From Methylomarinovum caldicuralii (GTDB taxonomy: Bacteria; Pseudomonadota; Gammaproteobacteria; Methylococcales; Methylothermaceae): DNA of 64,000 bases. Both the position numbers and the translations under genes were made by a program. The stretch covers positions 496,001 through 560,000 of the forward strand of contig NZ_AP024714.1 of NCBI RefSeq assembly GCF_033126985.1, in the 5' to 3' direction. The notes under the pieces are model-generated. The model was not told the DNA's origin. It did no database searches and saw nothing but the letters and a program-made list of their open reading frames with translations. Shown in pieces: positions 51,920-61,118 of this stretch. Each line of letters begins with the position of its first letter. The first letter of the stretch is position 1.

Positions 51920-52282
51920 TTGAACCTGCTGCGCCTTCACGTCACCCTGTTTTTCTGCCTGCTGCAGGTGTTCGCGCCCCTGCTGCACGCCCACGTGGGG
52001 GCGGAGGCTTCGCCGACGGTGGTTCACCTGCCCGGCCTCGAGCATATCGCTACTTACGGACAGTCGGCCGCCCCGGCCGAAGGGGTGCTGGTGTGCGCTG
52101 CTAAAGGCGTATGCCCAAGAACAGTGGTCTTCCCCTCCGAATCGGCTGTCGTCCTCGGCAGGCGCCCCTCCCATCCTCCACCGATCCGCACGAACCCGCT
52201 GCCCATCCGGAGACTAAGCCTCTATTCCATCTTCCATCCGCCTTCCCCCCCGAGTCGCGCCCCGCCCACACGGGCGTCCTGA
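51920..52282 (+). CDS. Putative small secreted protein preceding third RND cassette
   Basis: Up to 120 residues from a TTG. A hydrophobic N-terminus (LHVTLFFCLLQVFAPLLHAH) suits a signal peptide; it then contains HVGAEA and VVHLPGLEHI and two Cys, and ends proline-rich. Sequences of the type LHAHVG...HLPGLE occur as short ORFs before tolC-like genes of metal pumps. No ribosome-binding site is evident, so the start and the gene itself are uncertain. Confidence 0.45.
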   Translation: MNLLRLHVTLFFCLLQVFAPLLHAHVGAEASPTVVHLPGLEHIATYGQSAAPAEGVLVCAAKGVCPRTVVFPSESAVVLGRRPSHPPPIRTNPLPIRRLSLYSIFHPPSPPSRAPPTRAS

Positions 52283-52345
52283 TACCCTTGCGGCTTTCCG
52301 GCCCGCTTTGCCGGAAGCGATTCAACTTCCCGACAGGTAAGAACC

Positions 52346-53620
52346 GTGCGCAAACTGTGTCACTGGCTGTTTTGCGCCTGTCTGCTGGTCCAGGCGGCCG
52401 GCGGACGGGCCCAGGAGGATCTGCTGGTCCCCCACCGGGACGAACTCCATTACGATTCCGAACTGACCTTGGCCCAGGTGGTGGAAACCGCCCTGGCCAA
52501 CTTCCCCCGCAGCCGTCTGGCGGCCGCCTTCCGCGAGGAGGCGCGGGCCTGGCGGCGGCGCGCTGGCGGGATTCTGGCAGGCCCCGTGATGTTCGGCACC
52601 ACCTACAGCGGCGACCAGGTGGGCGAGGACAGCGGCGCCTGGGAAATCGACAATGACCTCACCTTCATGCTGTGGAAGTGGGGCCAGCGCAGCGCCGCCC
52701 GCGAGGTGGCAGACCACGCCGCCAAACACGCCGCTTCCTACCGGCGGGCCCTGGCGCTGCAGGTGGCGGGGCTGGTGCGCAAAGCCCTGTGGGACCTGCG
52801 CCTCAAGCGCAGCGCCTACGAAACCGCGCGCCAGCTGCTGGCGGTGGACGAGAAACTGGTGGGGGCCGTGCGCAAACGGGTCGAGGCCGGTGATCTGGCC
52901 CGCGCCGATCTGTTGCTGGCCCAGACCGAGCTGCTCAACCGCCGGGCCGAGGCCATGACCGCCGAGGCCGAATGGATGCACGCCCGCCGCCGTTATCTGA
53001 ATCTGGTGCGCCTGGACCGGGTGCCCCAGAACTTCCGGGAAACCCGGGCGCCTGTCACCGCCATTCCGGCCGACCACCCCCTGCTGGCCGCCGCCGGCGC
53101 CCGCATCGCCGAACTCAAGGCCAAGGTGCGCTGGACCCGCTTTGAGTCCGACACCGGCAACCAGCAGGTCTATCTCACCGTGGGCGGCACCCACGCCAAG
53201 GCGGCACGGGGCGGCCCCACCACCCACGGACTGATGGCCAACCTCACGATCCCCTTCGGTGGCGGCCGCTATCAGGCCCCCAACGTCGCCGCCGAAGCCA
53301 TCACCCTGGCGGAGGCGGAAAGCCAGCGGGGCGAGCTGCAGCGACGCCTGGAGCGGGACCTGCACGAAGCCGAACACGCGCTCCAAGTGGACCGGCTCCA
53401 GCTGGAAGCCGCCGAATCCCGCCACCGGCTGGCCCGGGAGCACCTGCAGCTGGCCCGCCAGGCCTTCGCCGCCGGGGAGATGGACCTGCTCGACCTGCTG
53501 CGCATTCAGAAACTGGCCCAGGAGGCCCTGCGCGACGCCCGCCAATGGCGCCTCCGCCGGGACCGCGCTATCGCCCGTTACAACCAGGTCGTGGGAGTCT
53601 TGCCATGCGACGCTTGCTGA
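52346..53620 (+). CDS. TolC-family outer-membrane efflux protein
   Basis: 424 residues from a GTG. Signal peptide ending about GGRA; two OEP repeats (ELTLAQVVETALANFPRSRLAAAF; LRIQKLAQEALRDARQWRLRRD). Divergent in sequence from the other two TolC proteins in the window, e.g. the TFMLWKWGQR segment. Its end overlaps the adaptor start by 16 nt. Confidence 0.92.
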   Translation: MRKLCHWLFCACLLVQAAGGRAQEDLLVPHRDELHYDSELTLAQVVETALANFPRSRLAAAFREEARAWRRRAGGILAGPVMFGTTYSGDQVGEDSGAWEIDNDLTFMLWKWGQRSAAREVADHAAKHAASYRRALALQVAGLVRKALWDLRLKRSAYETARQLLAVDEKLVGAVRKRVEAGDLARADLLLAQTELLNRRAEAMTAEAEWMHARRRYLNLVRLDRVPQNFRETRAPVTAIPADHPLLAAAGARIAELKAKVRWTRFESDTGNQQVYLTVGGTHAKAARGGPTTHGLMANLTIPFGGGRYQAPNVAAEAITLAEAESQRGELQRRLERDLHEAEHALQVDRLQLEAAESRHRLAREHLQLARQAFAAGEMDLLDLLRIQKLAQEALRDARQWRLRRDRAIARYNQVVGVLPCDAC

Positions 53621-54681
53621 TTCCATTGCTGTTTCTGACCACCGCGGCATTCGCCGAGGAAGTGCACCTCTCCACCGACCAATGGCAGCGTCTGGGCCTG
53701 AAAGTCGCCTCCGTGCGCAAGGCGGAACGGGTGCCCCTGGGCCGGGTGCCGGCGCAGGTGACGGTGCCGCCGGAGAACGACCGCCTCGTCACCGCCCCCC
53801 TGGGCGGGCGGATCGTGGCAGTGACGGTGGACCGGGGCGATGCAGTACGGGCCGGCCAGGTGCTGGCGGTCCTGGAGAGTCCAGAACTGCTTCAGCACCA
53901 GCAGCACCTGCTGGATGCCTGGCACGAGCTCAAGGTGGCCCAGTCCCGCCGGCAGCGGGAAAAACCGCTCTACGCGGCCGGCGTCATTCCCAAAAGCCGT
54001 TGGCAGGAGACGGAGAAACGCTGGCAGCTGGCCCGCACCGCCTACCGTCAGGCGCGTCTCGAACTGGAAGTGATGGGGCTGACGACCGCCGCCATCGACC
54101 GCCTGCTGTCCGGCGGCCGCCTCGACAGCCGCCTGCAACTGCGCGCCCCGGCGGCGGCGGTGGTGCGTGAACGCCGCGTCAAGGTGGGACAGCGGGTTAC
54201 CCGTGCCGATCCCCTGCTGCATCTGATCGTTCCCGATCCCCTGTGGCTGGAACTGGCGGTGCCGGTGACCCTGGCCGACCGCCTCGGCGGGCAGATCGAG
54301 GTGGAGATCCCCGGGCGCGGCGCCCACGGTCAGGTGATCCGCATCGGCACCCTGGTGGACCCGGCCAACCAGACCATCCCGGTACGGGCGCTGCTCGACC
54401 GCCCCGCGGATCTGCGACCGGGGCGCAGGCTCGAAGCGCGCCTGACGGCCCCGGCCCACGGCGCGGTGAAACTGCCGCGGGCCGCGGTGATCGAACATCA
54501 GAGCCGCCATTTCGTCTTCGTCCGCACCCCCCAAGGCTTCGAGGTGCGGCCGGTGACGCCGCTGTGGCTGGGGACCGAGACGGCCTATGTGAAGGCGGGG
54601 CTGCGTCCCGGCGAGGAGGTGGCGGTGCGCGCCACCGCCGCCCTCAAGGCCGCCTGGCTCGGCGTCGGGGAGGAGGAATGA
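53605..54681 (+). CDS. RND efflux periplasmic adaptor (HlyD/CzcB-like)
   Basis: 358 residues. Signal peptide MRRLLIPLLFLTTAAFA; lipoyl-like half motifs (APLGGRIVAVTVDRGDAVRAGQVLAVLESPE), alpha-hairpin (HQQHLLDAWHELKVAQSRRQRE) and barrel. It is shorter than the other two adaptors and has no extra metal-binding domain or Met-rich segment. ATG at 53605. Followed by the pump gene 1 nt later. Confidence 0.92.
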   Translation: MRRLLIPLLFLTTAAFAEEVHLSTDQWQRLGLKVASVRKAERVPLGRVPAQVTVPPENDRLVTAPLGGRIVAVTVDRGDAVRAGQVLAVLESPELLQHQQHLLDAWHELKVAQSRRQREKPLYAAGVIPKSRWQETEKRWQLARTAYRQARLELEVMGLTTAAIDRLLSGGRLDSRLQLRAPAAAVVRERRVKVGQRVTRADPLLHLIVPDPLWLELAVPVTLADRLGGQIEVEIPGRGAHGQVIRIGTLVDPANQTIPVRALLDRPADLRPGRRLEARLTAPAHGAVKLPRAAVIEHQSRHFVFVRTPQGFEVRPVTPLWLGTETAYVKAGLRPGEEVAVRATAALKAAWLGVGEEE

Positions 54682-54682
54682 C

Positions 54683-57600
54683 GTGGCTGCCTTGATCCGC
54701 TTCGCCCTCACCCAGCGCCTGCTGATGCTGCTGGCCGCCGTGGTGCTCGCCGGCCTGGGCTGGAACGCCGCCCGCCGCCTCCCCATCGACGCCTTCCCCG
54801 ACGTCTCCGTGCCCCAGGTCAAGGTGATCGTCAAGGCCCCGGGGATGACCCCGGAGGAAGTGGAGTCCCGCATCACCCTGCCCCTGGAAATGGAGCTTCT
54901 GGGGATTCCCCACCAGAGGATGCTGCGTTCCATCGCCAAGTACGCCCTCACCGATATCACTATCGACTTCGAGGAGGGCACCGACGTCTATTGGGCCCGC
55001 CAGCAGGTGGCCGAGCGCCTCGGCAACGTCTGGGGCGACCTGCCGGCGGGGGTCCAGGGCGGCATCGCCCCCCTGACCACGCCGCTGGGGGAGATGTTCA
55101 TGTTCACCCTCGACGGCGAATCCCTGAGCCTGATGGAACGGCGCCGCCTGCTCGACTGGGTCATCCGCCCGGCCCTGCGCACGGTGCCGGGGGTCGCCGA
55201 TGTCAACGTCCTCGGCGGCTACGTGCGCAGCTTCGAGGTCAAACCCGATCCCGCCAAACTGGCCGCCGCCGGCATCACCCTGGACCGGCTGGCCGCCGCC
55301 CTGGCAAGCAACAACCGCAACGACGGCGCCGGGCGCCTGGAAACCGGGGAGGAATCCCTGATCGTCCGCAGCCGCGGCCGCATCCAGACCCTGGAGGACG
55401 TGCGCCGCATCGTGGTGGCCGAACGCGGCGGGGCGCCGGTACGCGTCGGTGACGTGGCCGAGGTCCGCATCGGCGCCCTGACCCGCTACGGCGCCCTGAG
55501 TGCCGATGGCGAGGGCGAGACGGTCGAGGGCCTGGTGCTGAGCCTGCGGGGCGCCAACGCCGGCCAGGTGGTGGAAGCGGTGCGGGCCAAGCTTGAGCAG
55601 CTGGAGGCCGGCCTGCCGCCGGGGGTGCGCATCCGGGTGCTGTACGACCGCGGCAAGCTGGTGGACCGCGCGGTGCACACCGTCACCAAGGCGCTGGTGG
55701 AGGCGGTGGTGCTGGTGCTGATCCTGCTGGTGCTGTTCCTCGGCGATCTGCGCGCCGCTCTCACCGTGGCCCTGATCCTGCCCCTGGCGGCGCTGTTCAC
55801 CTTTCTGCTGATGCGCTTCTTCGGCCTCTCTGCCAACCTCATGAGCCTGGGCGGGCTGGCGATCGCCATCGGGATGCTGGTGGACGCCGCCGTGGTGGTG
55901 GTGGAGAACATCGCCACCCAGCTGGGGGATGAAACCCGCACCGCGCGCCTGCCGCGCCTGCACCTCATCTACCGGGCGGTGCGGGAGGTGGCCGCGCCCG
56001 TCACCGCCGGCATTCTCATCATCGTCATCGTCTTTTTGCCGCTGCTGACCCTGCAGGGGCTGGAAGGCAAACTGTTCACGCCGGTGGCCCTGACCATCGT
56101 CTTCGCCCTCAGCGGCTCCTTGCTCCTGTCGCTGACGGTGATCCCGGTGCTGGCCTCCTATCTGCTCAAGGCGCTGCCCCACCGGGAACCGTGGCTGCCG
56201 CGCTGGCTTCACCAGCGCTACCGCCCCATCCTGCACTGGAGCCTGGCCCATCCCCGCTGGGTGCTGGGGGGCGCGGCGGCGGCCCTGCTGGTGGCAGTCG
56301 GCCTGTATCTGCAGCTGGGCAAGACCTTCATGCCGGTCATGGACGAAGGCGACATCGTCATCCAGACCGAAAAGCTACCCTCCATCAATCTGACCGAAAG
56401 CGTGCGCCTGGACCTGGCGATCCAGAAGGCGCTGTGGGAACAGGTGCCCGAGGTCGAGCGCGTGGTCAGCCGGGTCGGTTCCGACGAGATCGGCCTCGAC
56501 CCCATGGGGCTCAACGAAACCGACCACTTCCTGGTGCTCAAGCCGCGGGCGGAATGGAGCGTGCCCGACAAGGCGGCCCTGATCGACAAACTGCGCGGGG
56601 TGATGGAGCAGTTCCCCGGCATCGCCTACGGCTTCACCCAGCCGATCCAGATGCGGGTGACGGAGATGCTCACCGGGGTGCGGGGGGACGTGGCCATCAA
56701 GCTGTTCGGGGATGACCTGCAGCGGCTCAACCGCACCGCCGAGCGCATCGTCGAAGTGGTCAGCCGGGTGCCGGGGGCGGTGGACGTGATGACCCGGCGC
56801 AACGAGGGGATGCGGTTCCTGGAGGTGGCCATCGACCGCAGCGCCGCCGGCCGTTTCGGCCTCGACGCCGACACCCTGGCCCGCCTGCTACGGAGCCAGA
56901 TCGAGGGGCTGCGCCTGGGAGTGGTGCAGGAGGGCATCCAGCGCACCCCGCTGCTGCTGCGGGGCCCCGGCGATCCCGAGCGCCTCCGCGCCCTGACCGT
57001 GGCGCTGCCCGACGGCCGCACGGTGCCCCTGACTGAAGTGGCCCGCCTCGAACCCCGGGAGGGGGTGGTGGCGGTGGAGCGGGAACGGGGGCTGCGCTAT
57101 GCGGTGGTGCGCGCCAACGTCAAAGGCCGGGATCTGGTAGGCTTCGTGGAGGAAGCCAAACGCCGCGTCGCCGAGGAAATCGAGCTGCCCACCGGTTATT
57201 TCCTCGAGTGGGGCGGCCAGTTCGAGAACCAGCAGCGCGCCGCCCGCCGCCTGGCACTGGTGGTGCCGGCGGCCATCGGCCTGATCTTCCTGCTGCTGTT
57301 TTCCACCTTCGCCTCGGTGCGTCAGGCGCTGCTGGTGCTGGGAAACATCCCCCTGGCCCTGATCGGCGGTGTGGTGGGACTGTGGATGTCGGGGGAATAC
57401 CTGTCGGTGCCGGCCTCGGTGGGTTTCATCGCCCTGCTGGGGATCGCGGTGCTCAACGGGGTGGTGCTGGTGACCCATTTCAACCAGCTCAGGGCGCTGG
57501 GCAAGCCGCTGGAGACGGTGGTGGTGCAGGGGGCGATGCGGCGGCTGCGGCCGGTGCTGATGACCGCCAGCATCGCCGCCTTGGGGCTGGTACCGCTGCT

Positions 57601-57730
57601 GTTCGCCACCGGCCCCGGTTCGGAGATCCAGCGCCCCCTGGCGATCGTGGTTATCGGCGGCCTGGTATCGTCCACCGCCCTGACCCTGATCGTGCTGCCG
57701 ATTCTGTACCGGCGGTTTGGGGATGCATGA
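54683..57730 (+). CDS. HME-RND heavy-metal efflux pump (CzcA/CnrA-like)
   Basis: 1015 residues from GTG at 54683 with AGGAGGA upstream. Family motifs RRLPIDAFPDVSVPQVKV, TM4 GGLAIAIGMLVDAAVVVVENI (one Asp where CzcA proteins usually have two), and the substrate segment GFTQPIQMRVTEMLTGVRGDVAIKLFGDD, closer to divalent-cation pumps than to CusA. Likely exports Zn, Co, Ni or Cd; the exact ion is not readable. Accompanied by a DUF3240 gene, as in czc/cnr-type loci. Confidence 0.94.
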   Translation: MAALIRFALTQRLLMLLAAVVLAGLGWNAARRLPIDAFPDVSVPQVKVIVKAPGMTPEEVESRITLPLEMELLGIPHQRMLRSIAKYALTDITIDFEEGTDVYWARQQVAERLGNVWGDLPAGVQGGIAPLTTPLGEMFMFTLDGESLSLMERRRLLDWVIRPALRTVPGVADVNVLGGYVRSFEVKPDPAKLAAAGITLDRLAAALASNNRNDGAGRLETGEESLIVRSRGRIQTLEDVRRIVVAERGGAPVRVGDVAEVRIGALTRYGALSADGEGETVEGLVLSLRGANAGQVVEAVRAKLEQLEAGLPPGVRIRVLYDRGKLVDRAVHTVTKALVEAVVLVLILLVLFLGDLRAALTVALILPLAALFTFLLMRFFGLSANLMSLGGLAIAIGMLVDAAVVVVENIATQLGDETRTARLPRLHLIYRAVREVAAPVTAGILIIVIVFLPLLTLQGLEGKLFTPVALTIVFALSGSLLLSLTVIPVLASYLLKALPHREPWLPRWLHQRYRPILHWSLAHPRWVLGGAAAALLVAVGLYLQLGKTFMPVMDEGDIVIQTEKLPSINLTESVRLDLAIQKALWEQVPEVERVVSRVGSDEIGLDPMGLNETDHFLVLKPRAEWSVPDKAALIDKLRGVMEQFPGIAYGFTQPIQMRVTEMLTGVRGDVAIKLFGDDLQRLNRTAERIVEVVSRVPGAVDVMTRRNEGMRFLEVAIDRSAAGRFGLDADTLARLLRSQIEGLRLGVVQEGIQRTPLLLRGPGDPERLRALTVALPDGRTVPLTEVARLEPREGVVAVERERGLRYAVVRANVKGRDLVGFVEEAKRRVAEEIELPTGYFLEWGGQFENQQRAARRLALVVPAAIGLIFLLLFSTFASVRQALLVLGNIPLALIGGVVGLWMSGEYLSVPASVGFIALLGIAVLNGVVLVTHFNQLRALGKPLETVVVQGAMRRLRPVLMTASIAALGLVPLLFATGPGSEIQRPLAIVVIGGLVSSTALTLIVLPILYRRFGDA

Positions 57731-57733
57731 ACC

Positions 57734-57836
57734 AGGAGGCGGGTATGGCCCTTCGGGGACGCCGTGAATCCTTCCCTGGAGGCTTGAACGCGGCCGTCCG
57801 GGCCGCGTACACCCCGAAGGGCCACACCTGCCTCCT
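57734..57836. repeat. Long palindromic interspersed element, copy 1
   Basis: Arms 57734-57758 and 57812-57836 are 25-nt inverted repeats with two mismatches (left AGGAGGCGGGTATGGCCCTT..., right the complement). The 53-bp core includes TCCCTGGA and CGGCCGTCC, shared with the element at 59456. Lies between the pump and DUF3240 genes. Could act as a terminator, RNA processing site or mobile REP/MITE-like unit. Confidence 0.85.
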
Positions 57837-57863
57837 CATCCATTCCAACGAGAGGTTTTTTTG

Positions 57864-58166
57864 ATGAGCGAGCTATACCAATTGACGCTGGTGGCCGACC
57901 CAGGCCTGGAAGAGCCGGTGGTGGATTGGCTGCTGGAACACGAACCCCGCTATGGCTTCACCAGCAGCCACCTTTTCGGCCACTCCCGCGCCCTGGAAAA
58001 CCTGAGCCTGGCCGAGCAGGTGGCCGGCCGCAAGCACCAGGTGCGGTTTCAGCTGTGCGTGGACCAGGCGCGCCTTGATGAGCTGCTGGCAGATCTGGCG
58101 CGCCATTTCGGTGGCAGCGGAATTCGTTATTGGGTGGTACCGGTGATGCGGGAGGGAGAGGTTTAA
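57864..58166 (+). CDS. DUF3240 family protein
   Basis: 100 residues, cytoplasmic, with a ferredoxin-like/PII-like beta-alpha-beta pattern: YQLTLVADPGLEEPVVDWLLEHEPRYGFT and RFQLCVDQARLDELLADL, ending YWVVPVMREGEV. DUF3240 proteins typically follow HME-RND pump genes; their role is unproven, perhaps as small regulators of the pump. Separated from the pump by the palindromic element. ATG at 57864 (an upstream TTG is also in frame). Confidence 0.88.
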   Translation: MSELYQLTLVADPGLEEPVVDWLLEHEPRYGFTSSHLFGHSRALENLSLAEQVAGRKHQVRFQLCVDQARLDELLADLARHFGGSGIRYWVVPVMREGEV

Positions 58167-58175
58167 GATAACCGC

Positions 58176-58394
58176 TCAGGCAGCTTGCTGGGGCTGGGCG
58201 CGGGGCGCTGGGATGGGCTCTCCGGATTTCCGGCATGCCTCGATCCAGGCTTCCATTGCATCCTGGATTTCCCGCAATGCTGTTTCCGGCGTCTCGCCAA
58301 AAGCGGAGCACCCCGGTAAATCGGGAACCACAGCGATATACCCTTGATCCTCCTCGTTCCAAAATATTTCAATCAAATAGCGGCAGGAAGGCAT
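58176..58394 (-). CDS. hicB: HicB-family antitoxin
   Basis: 72 residues. Partial RNase H-like HicB fold: RYLIEIFWNEEDQGYIAVVPDLPGCSAFGETPETALREIQDAMEAW within 5-51, followed by a short tail without a full HTH domain. Antitoxin of the adjacent HicA. The ATG at 58394 overlaps the hicA stop (ATGA), the usual toxin-first order for hicAB. Confidence 0.92.
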   Translation of the reverse strand: MPSCRYLIEIFWNEEDQGYIAVVPDLPGCSAFGETPETALREIQDAMEAWIEACRKSGEPIPAPRAQPQQAA

Positions 58395-58636
58395 CACTTG
58401 GCTCCATACTTTTCTATCATTGCGATTAGCTGACGCGCTTGGTAGACAGGAATATAACCACCACGGTTCTGAAAGTTCAACTGAACTAACTCGCCTCGAC
58501 GTTTGAACACACGGTGGGAGCCTTTCCCGCCCTCATAGGTAAACCCCAGTATTTCAGCGGCTCGACAGGCATCGGTGAACCGAACCGTTCTTGGATTGCG
58601 CCGTATTGCTTCAAGCAATTTTTCCTTTTGTGTCAT
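58394..58636 (-). CDS. hicA: HicA-family mRNA interferase toxin
   Basis: 80 residues. dsRBD-like HicA fold with catalytic His in GGKGSHRVFKRRGE and the ending VYQARQLIAMIEKYG. Slightly longer N-terminus than most HicA, with a helical MTQKEKLLEAIRRNPRTV-type segment. Follows pssA by 8 nt on the same strand and may be read from its transcript. Confidence 0.92.
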   Translation of the reverse strand: MTQKEKLLEAIRRNPRTVRFTDACRAAEILGFTYEGGKGSHRVFKRRGELVQLNFQNRGGYIPVYQARQLIAMIEKYGAK

Positions 58637-58644
58637 GCGGAATG

Positions 58645-59412
58645 CTATATCCGCTCCCGACGCCGCTTGAGACGCTGACGGACAACACTGCGGCGGCGGC
58701 GCAGTTCGATGAAGGTCCACACCGGCCCTGAGGCCGCGTAAATCGCAAACGCGAGGAACAGCACCAGCTGGGGCTGGGTGGCGACCACCGCCAGCGCCAG
58801 AACGATGGCGATGATGACCACGAAGGGCACCCGGCGGCGGATGTCGAACTCCTTGAAGCTGTAGTAGCGGAAATTGCTGACCATCAGCAGGCCGGCGGCC
58901 AGAGTGATGAGCGTCGCCACGTAGCGCATCGCCTCTCCCTGCAGGCCGTAGGTCTCCCCGACCCAGATGAACCCGGTGACGATGGCGGCTCCCGAGGGGC
59001 TGGGCAGTCCCTGGAAGTAGCGCTTGTCCTCGACCCCGATCTGGGTGTTGAAGCGCGCCAGCCGCAGCGCGGTGGCGGCGGCATAGACGAAGGCGGCGAA
59101 CCAGCCGAGCTTGGCCAGGCTCGACAGGGACCACAGGTACATCACCAAGGCCGGCGCCACGCCGAAGGACACCATGTCCGACAGGCTGTCGTATTCAGCG
59201 CCGAACGCGGTCTGGGTGTGGGTGAGGCGCGCGACCCGGCCGTCGAGCCCGTCCATGATCATGGCGGCGAAGATGGCCGTCGCCGCCAGTGCAAAATGAC
59301 CGTTCATGGCCGCGGTGATGCCGTAGAAGCCGCAGAACAGGCAGCCGGTGGTGAACAGGTTCGGCAGCAGGTAGATGCCGCGGCGGCGTTTGCCGGAATG
59401 GGAAGCGGCCAT
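58645..59412 (-). CDS. pssA: CDP-diacylglycerol--serine O-phosphatidyltransferase
   Basis: 255 residues from ATG at 59412 (a GTG at 59427 is in frame). Makes phosphatidylserine, precursor of phosphatidylethanolamine. The CDP-alcohol phosphotransferase signature is complete: MDGLDGRVARLTHTQTAFGAEYDSLSD (D-G-x2-A-R-x8-G-x3-D-x3-D). About eight membrane helices; basic C-terminal tail. Lies after ilvC with the second palindromic element between. Confidence 0.95.
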   Translation of the reverse strand: MAASHSGKRRRGIYLLPNLFTTGCLFCGFYGITAAMNGHFALAATAIFAAMIMDGLDGRVARLTHTQTAFGAEYDSLSDMVSFGVAPALVMYLWSLSSLAKLGWFAAFVYAAATALRLARFNTQIGVEDKRYFQGLPSPSGAAIVTGFIWVGETYGLQGEAMRYVATLITLAAGLLMVSNFRYYSFKEFDIRRRVPFVVIIAIVLALAVVATQPQLVLFLAFAIYAASGPVWTFIELRRRRSVVRQRLKRRRERI

Positions 59413-59455
59413 AGCCTCTACCACCACTTCATCGGTCGCTCATCCTGCAAGGCGC

Positions 59456-59551
59456 GGCGGGGACGAACCTGTGGGGACGCGGTACATCCATCCCTGGACG
59501 CTCGATATCCGGCCGTCCAGGCCGGGTACGCCCCACAGGTCCGTCCCCGCC
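59456..59551. repeat. Long palindromic interspersed element, copy 2
   Basis: Arms 59456-59476 and 59531-59551 are 21-nt inverted repeats with one mismatch (GGCGGGGACG(A/G)ACCTGTGGGG). The 54-bp core aligns with copy 1 (ATCC-TCCCTGGA, CGGCCGTCC-GGCCG, GTAC). The arms differ in sequence from copy 1 but are again self-complementary. Located between ilvC and pssA. Confidence 0.85.
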
Positions 59552-59578
59552 ACCCAGGCACCGCCACTGCCGCCGCAA

Positions 59579-60619
<1,041 letters not shown>

Positions 60620-60623
60620 TTAT

Positions 60624-61118
60624 TTATAGATGTAAGCCGCGCTCGCCGCGCAGGATGCCCGTCGGCCCCGAGCGCACCACCTCGATGATCTGACTCGGCG
60701 ACAAGTTGCCTAGGAAGGCGTCGAGCTTGGCGCTGTCGCCGGTCATTTCGACGACGTAGGAACGGGGGGTGACGTCGATGATGCGGGCACGGAAAATGTC
60801 GGCGAGGCGTTTGAGCTCTTCGCGGTCGTGGCCGTTGTGGGTGCGGACCTTGAGCAGCATCAGCTCGCGCTCGATATGGCCGGATTCGGAGATGTCGAGC
60901 AGCTTGATGACGTCGATGAGCTTGTTGAGCTGTTTGGTGATCTGCTCGATGATGCGCTCGTCGCCGCGGGTGACGATGGTCATGCGTGACACCGTGGGGT
61001 CCTCGGTGGGGGCCACGGTGAGGGCCTCGATGTTGTAGCCGCGGGCGGCGAACAGCCCGGCGACCCGGGCCAGGGCGCCGGCTTCGTTTTCCAACAGCAG
61101 GGAAATGATGTGACGCAT
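60624..61118 (-). CDS. ilvH: Acetolactate synthase small (regulatory) subunit
   Basis: 164 residues. N-terminal ACT domain (HIISLLLENEAGALARVAGLF, RGYNIEALTVAPTED) binds valine for feedback control; C-terminal ALS_ss domain (MLLKVRTHNGHDREELKRLA, SYVVEMTGDSAKLDAFL). The ATG at 61118 overlaps the large-subunit stop (ATGA). Confidence 0.97.
   Translation of the reverse strand: MRHIISLLLENEAGALARVAGLFAARGYNIEALTVAPTEDPTVSRMTIVTRGDERIIEQITKQLNKLIDVIKLLDISESGHIERELMLLKVRTHNGHDREELKRLADIFRARIIDVTPRSYVVEMTGDSAKLDAFLGNLSPSQIIEVVRSGPTGILRGERGLHL

Noticed and set aside
52296-52316. TTCCGGC/GCCGGAA hairpin before the third TolC gene as a terminator
   Set aside because: Seven-bp stem without a T-run and with coding sequence resuming at once; not convincing as a terminator.
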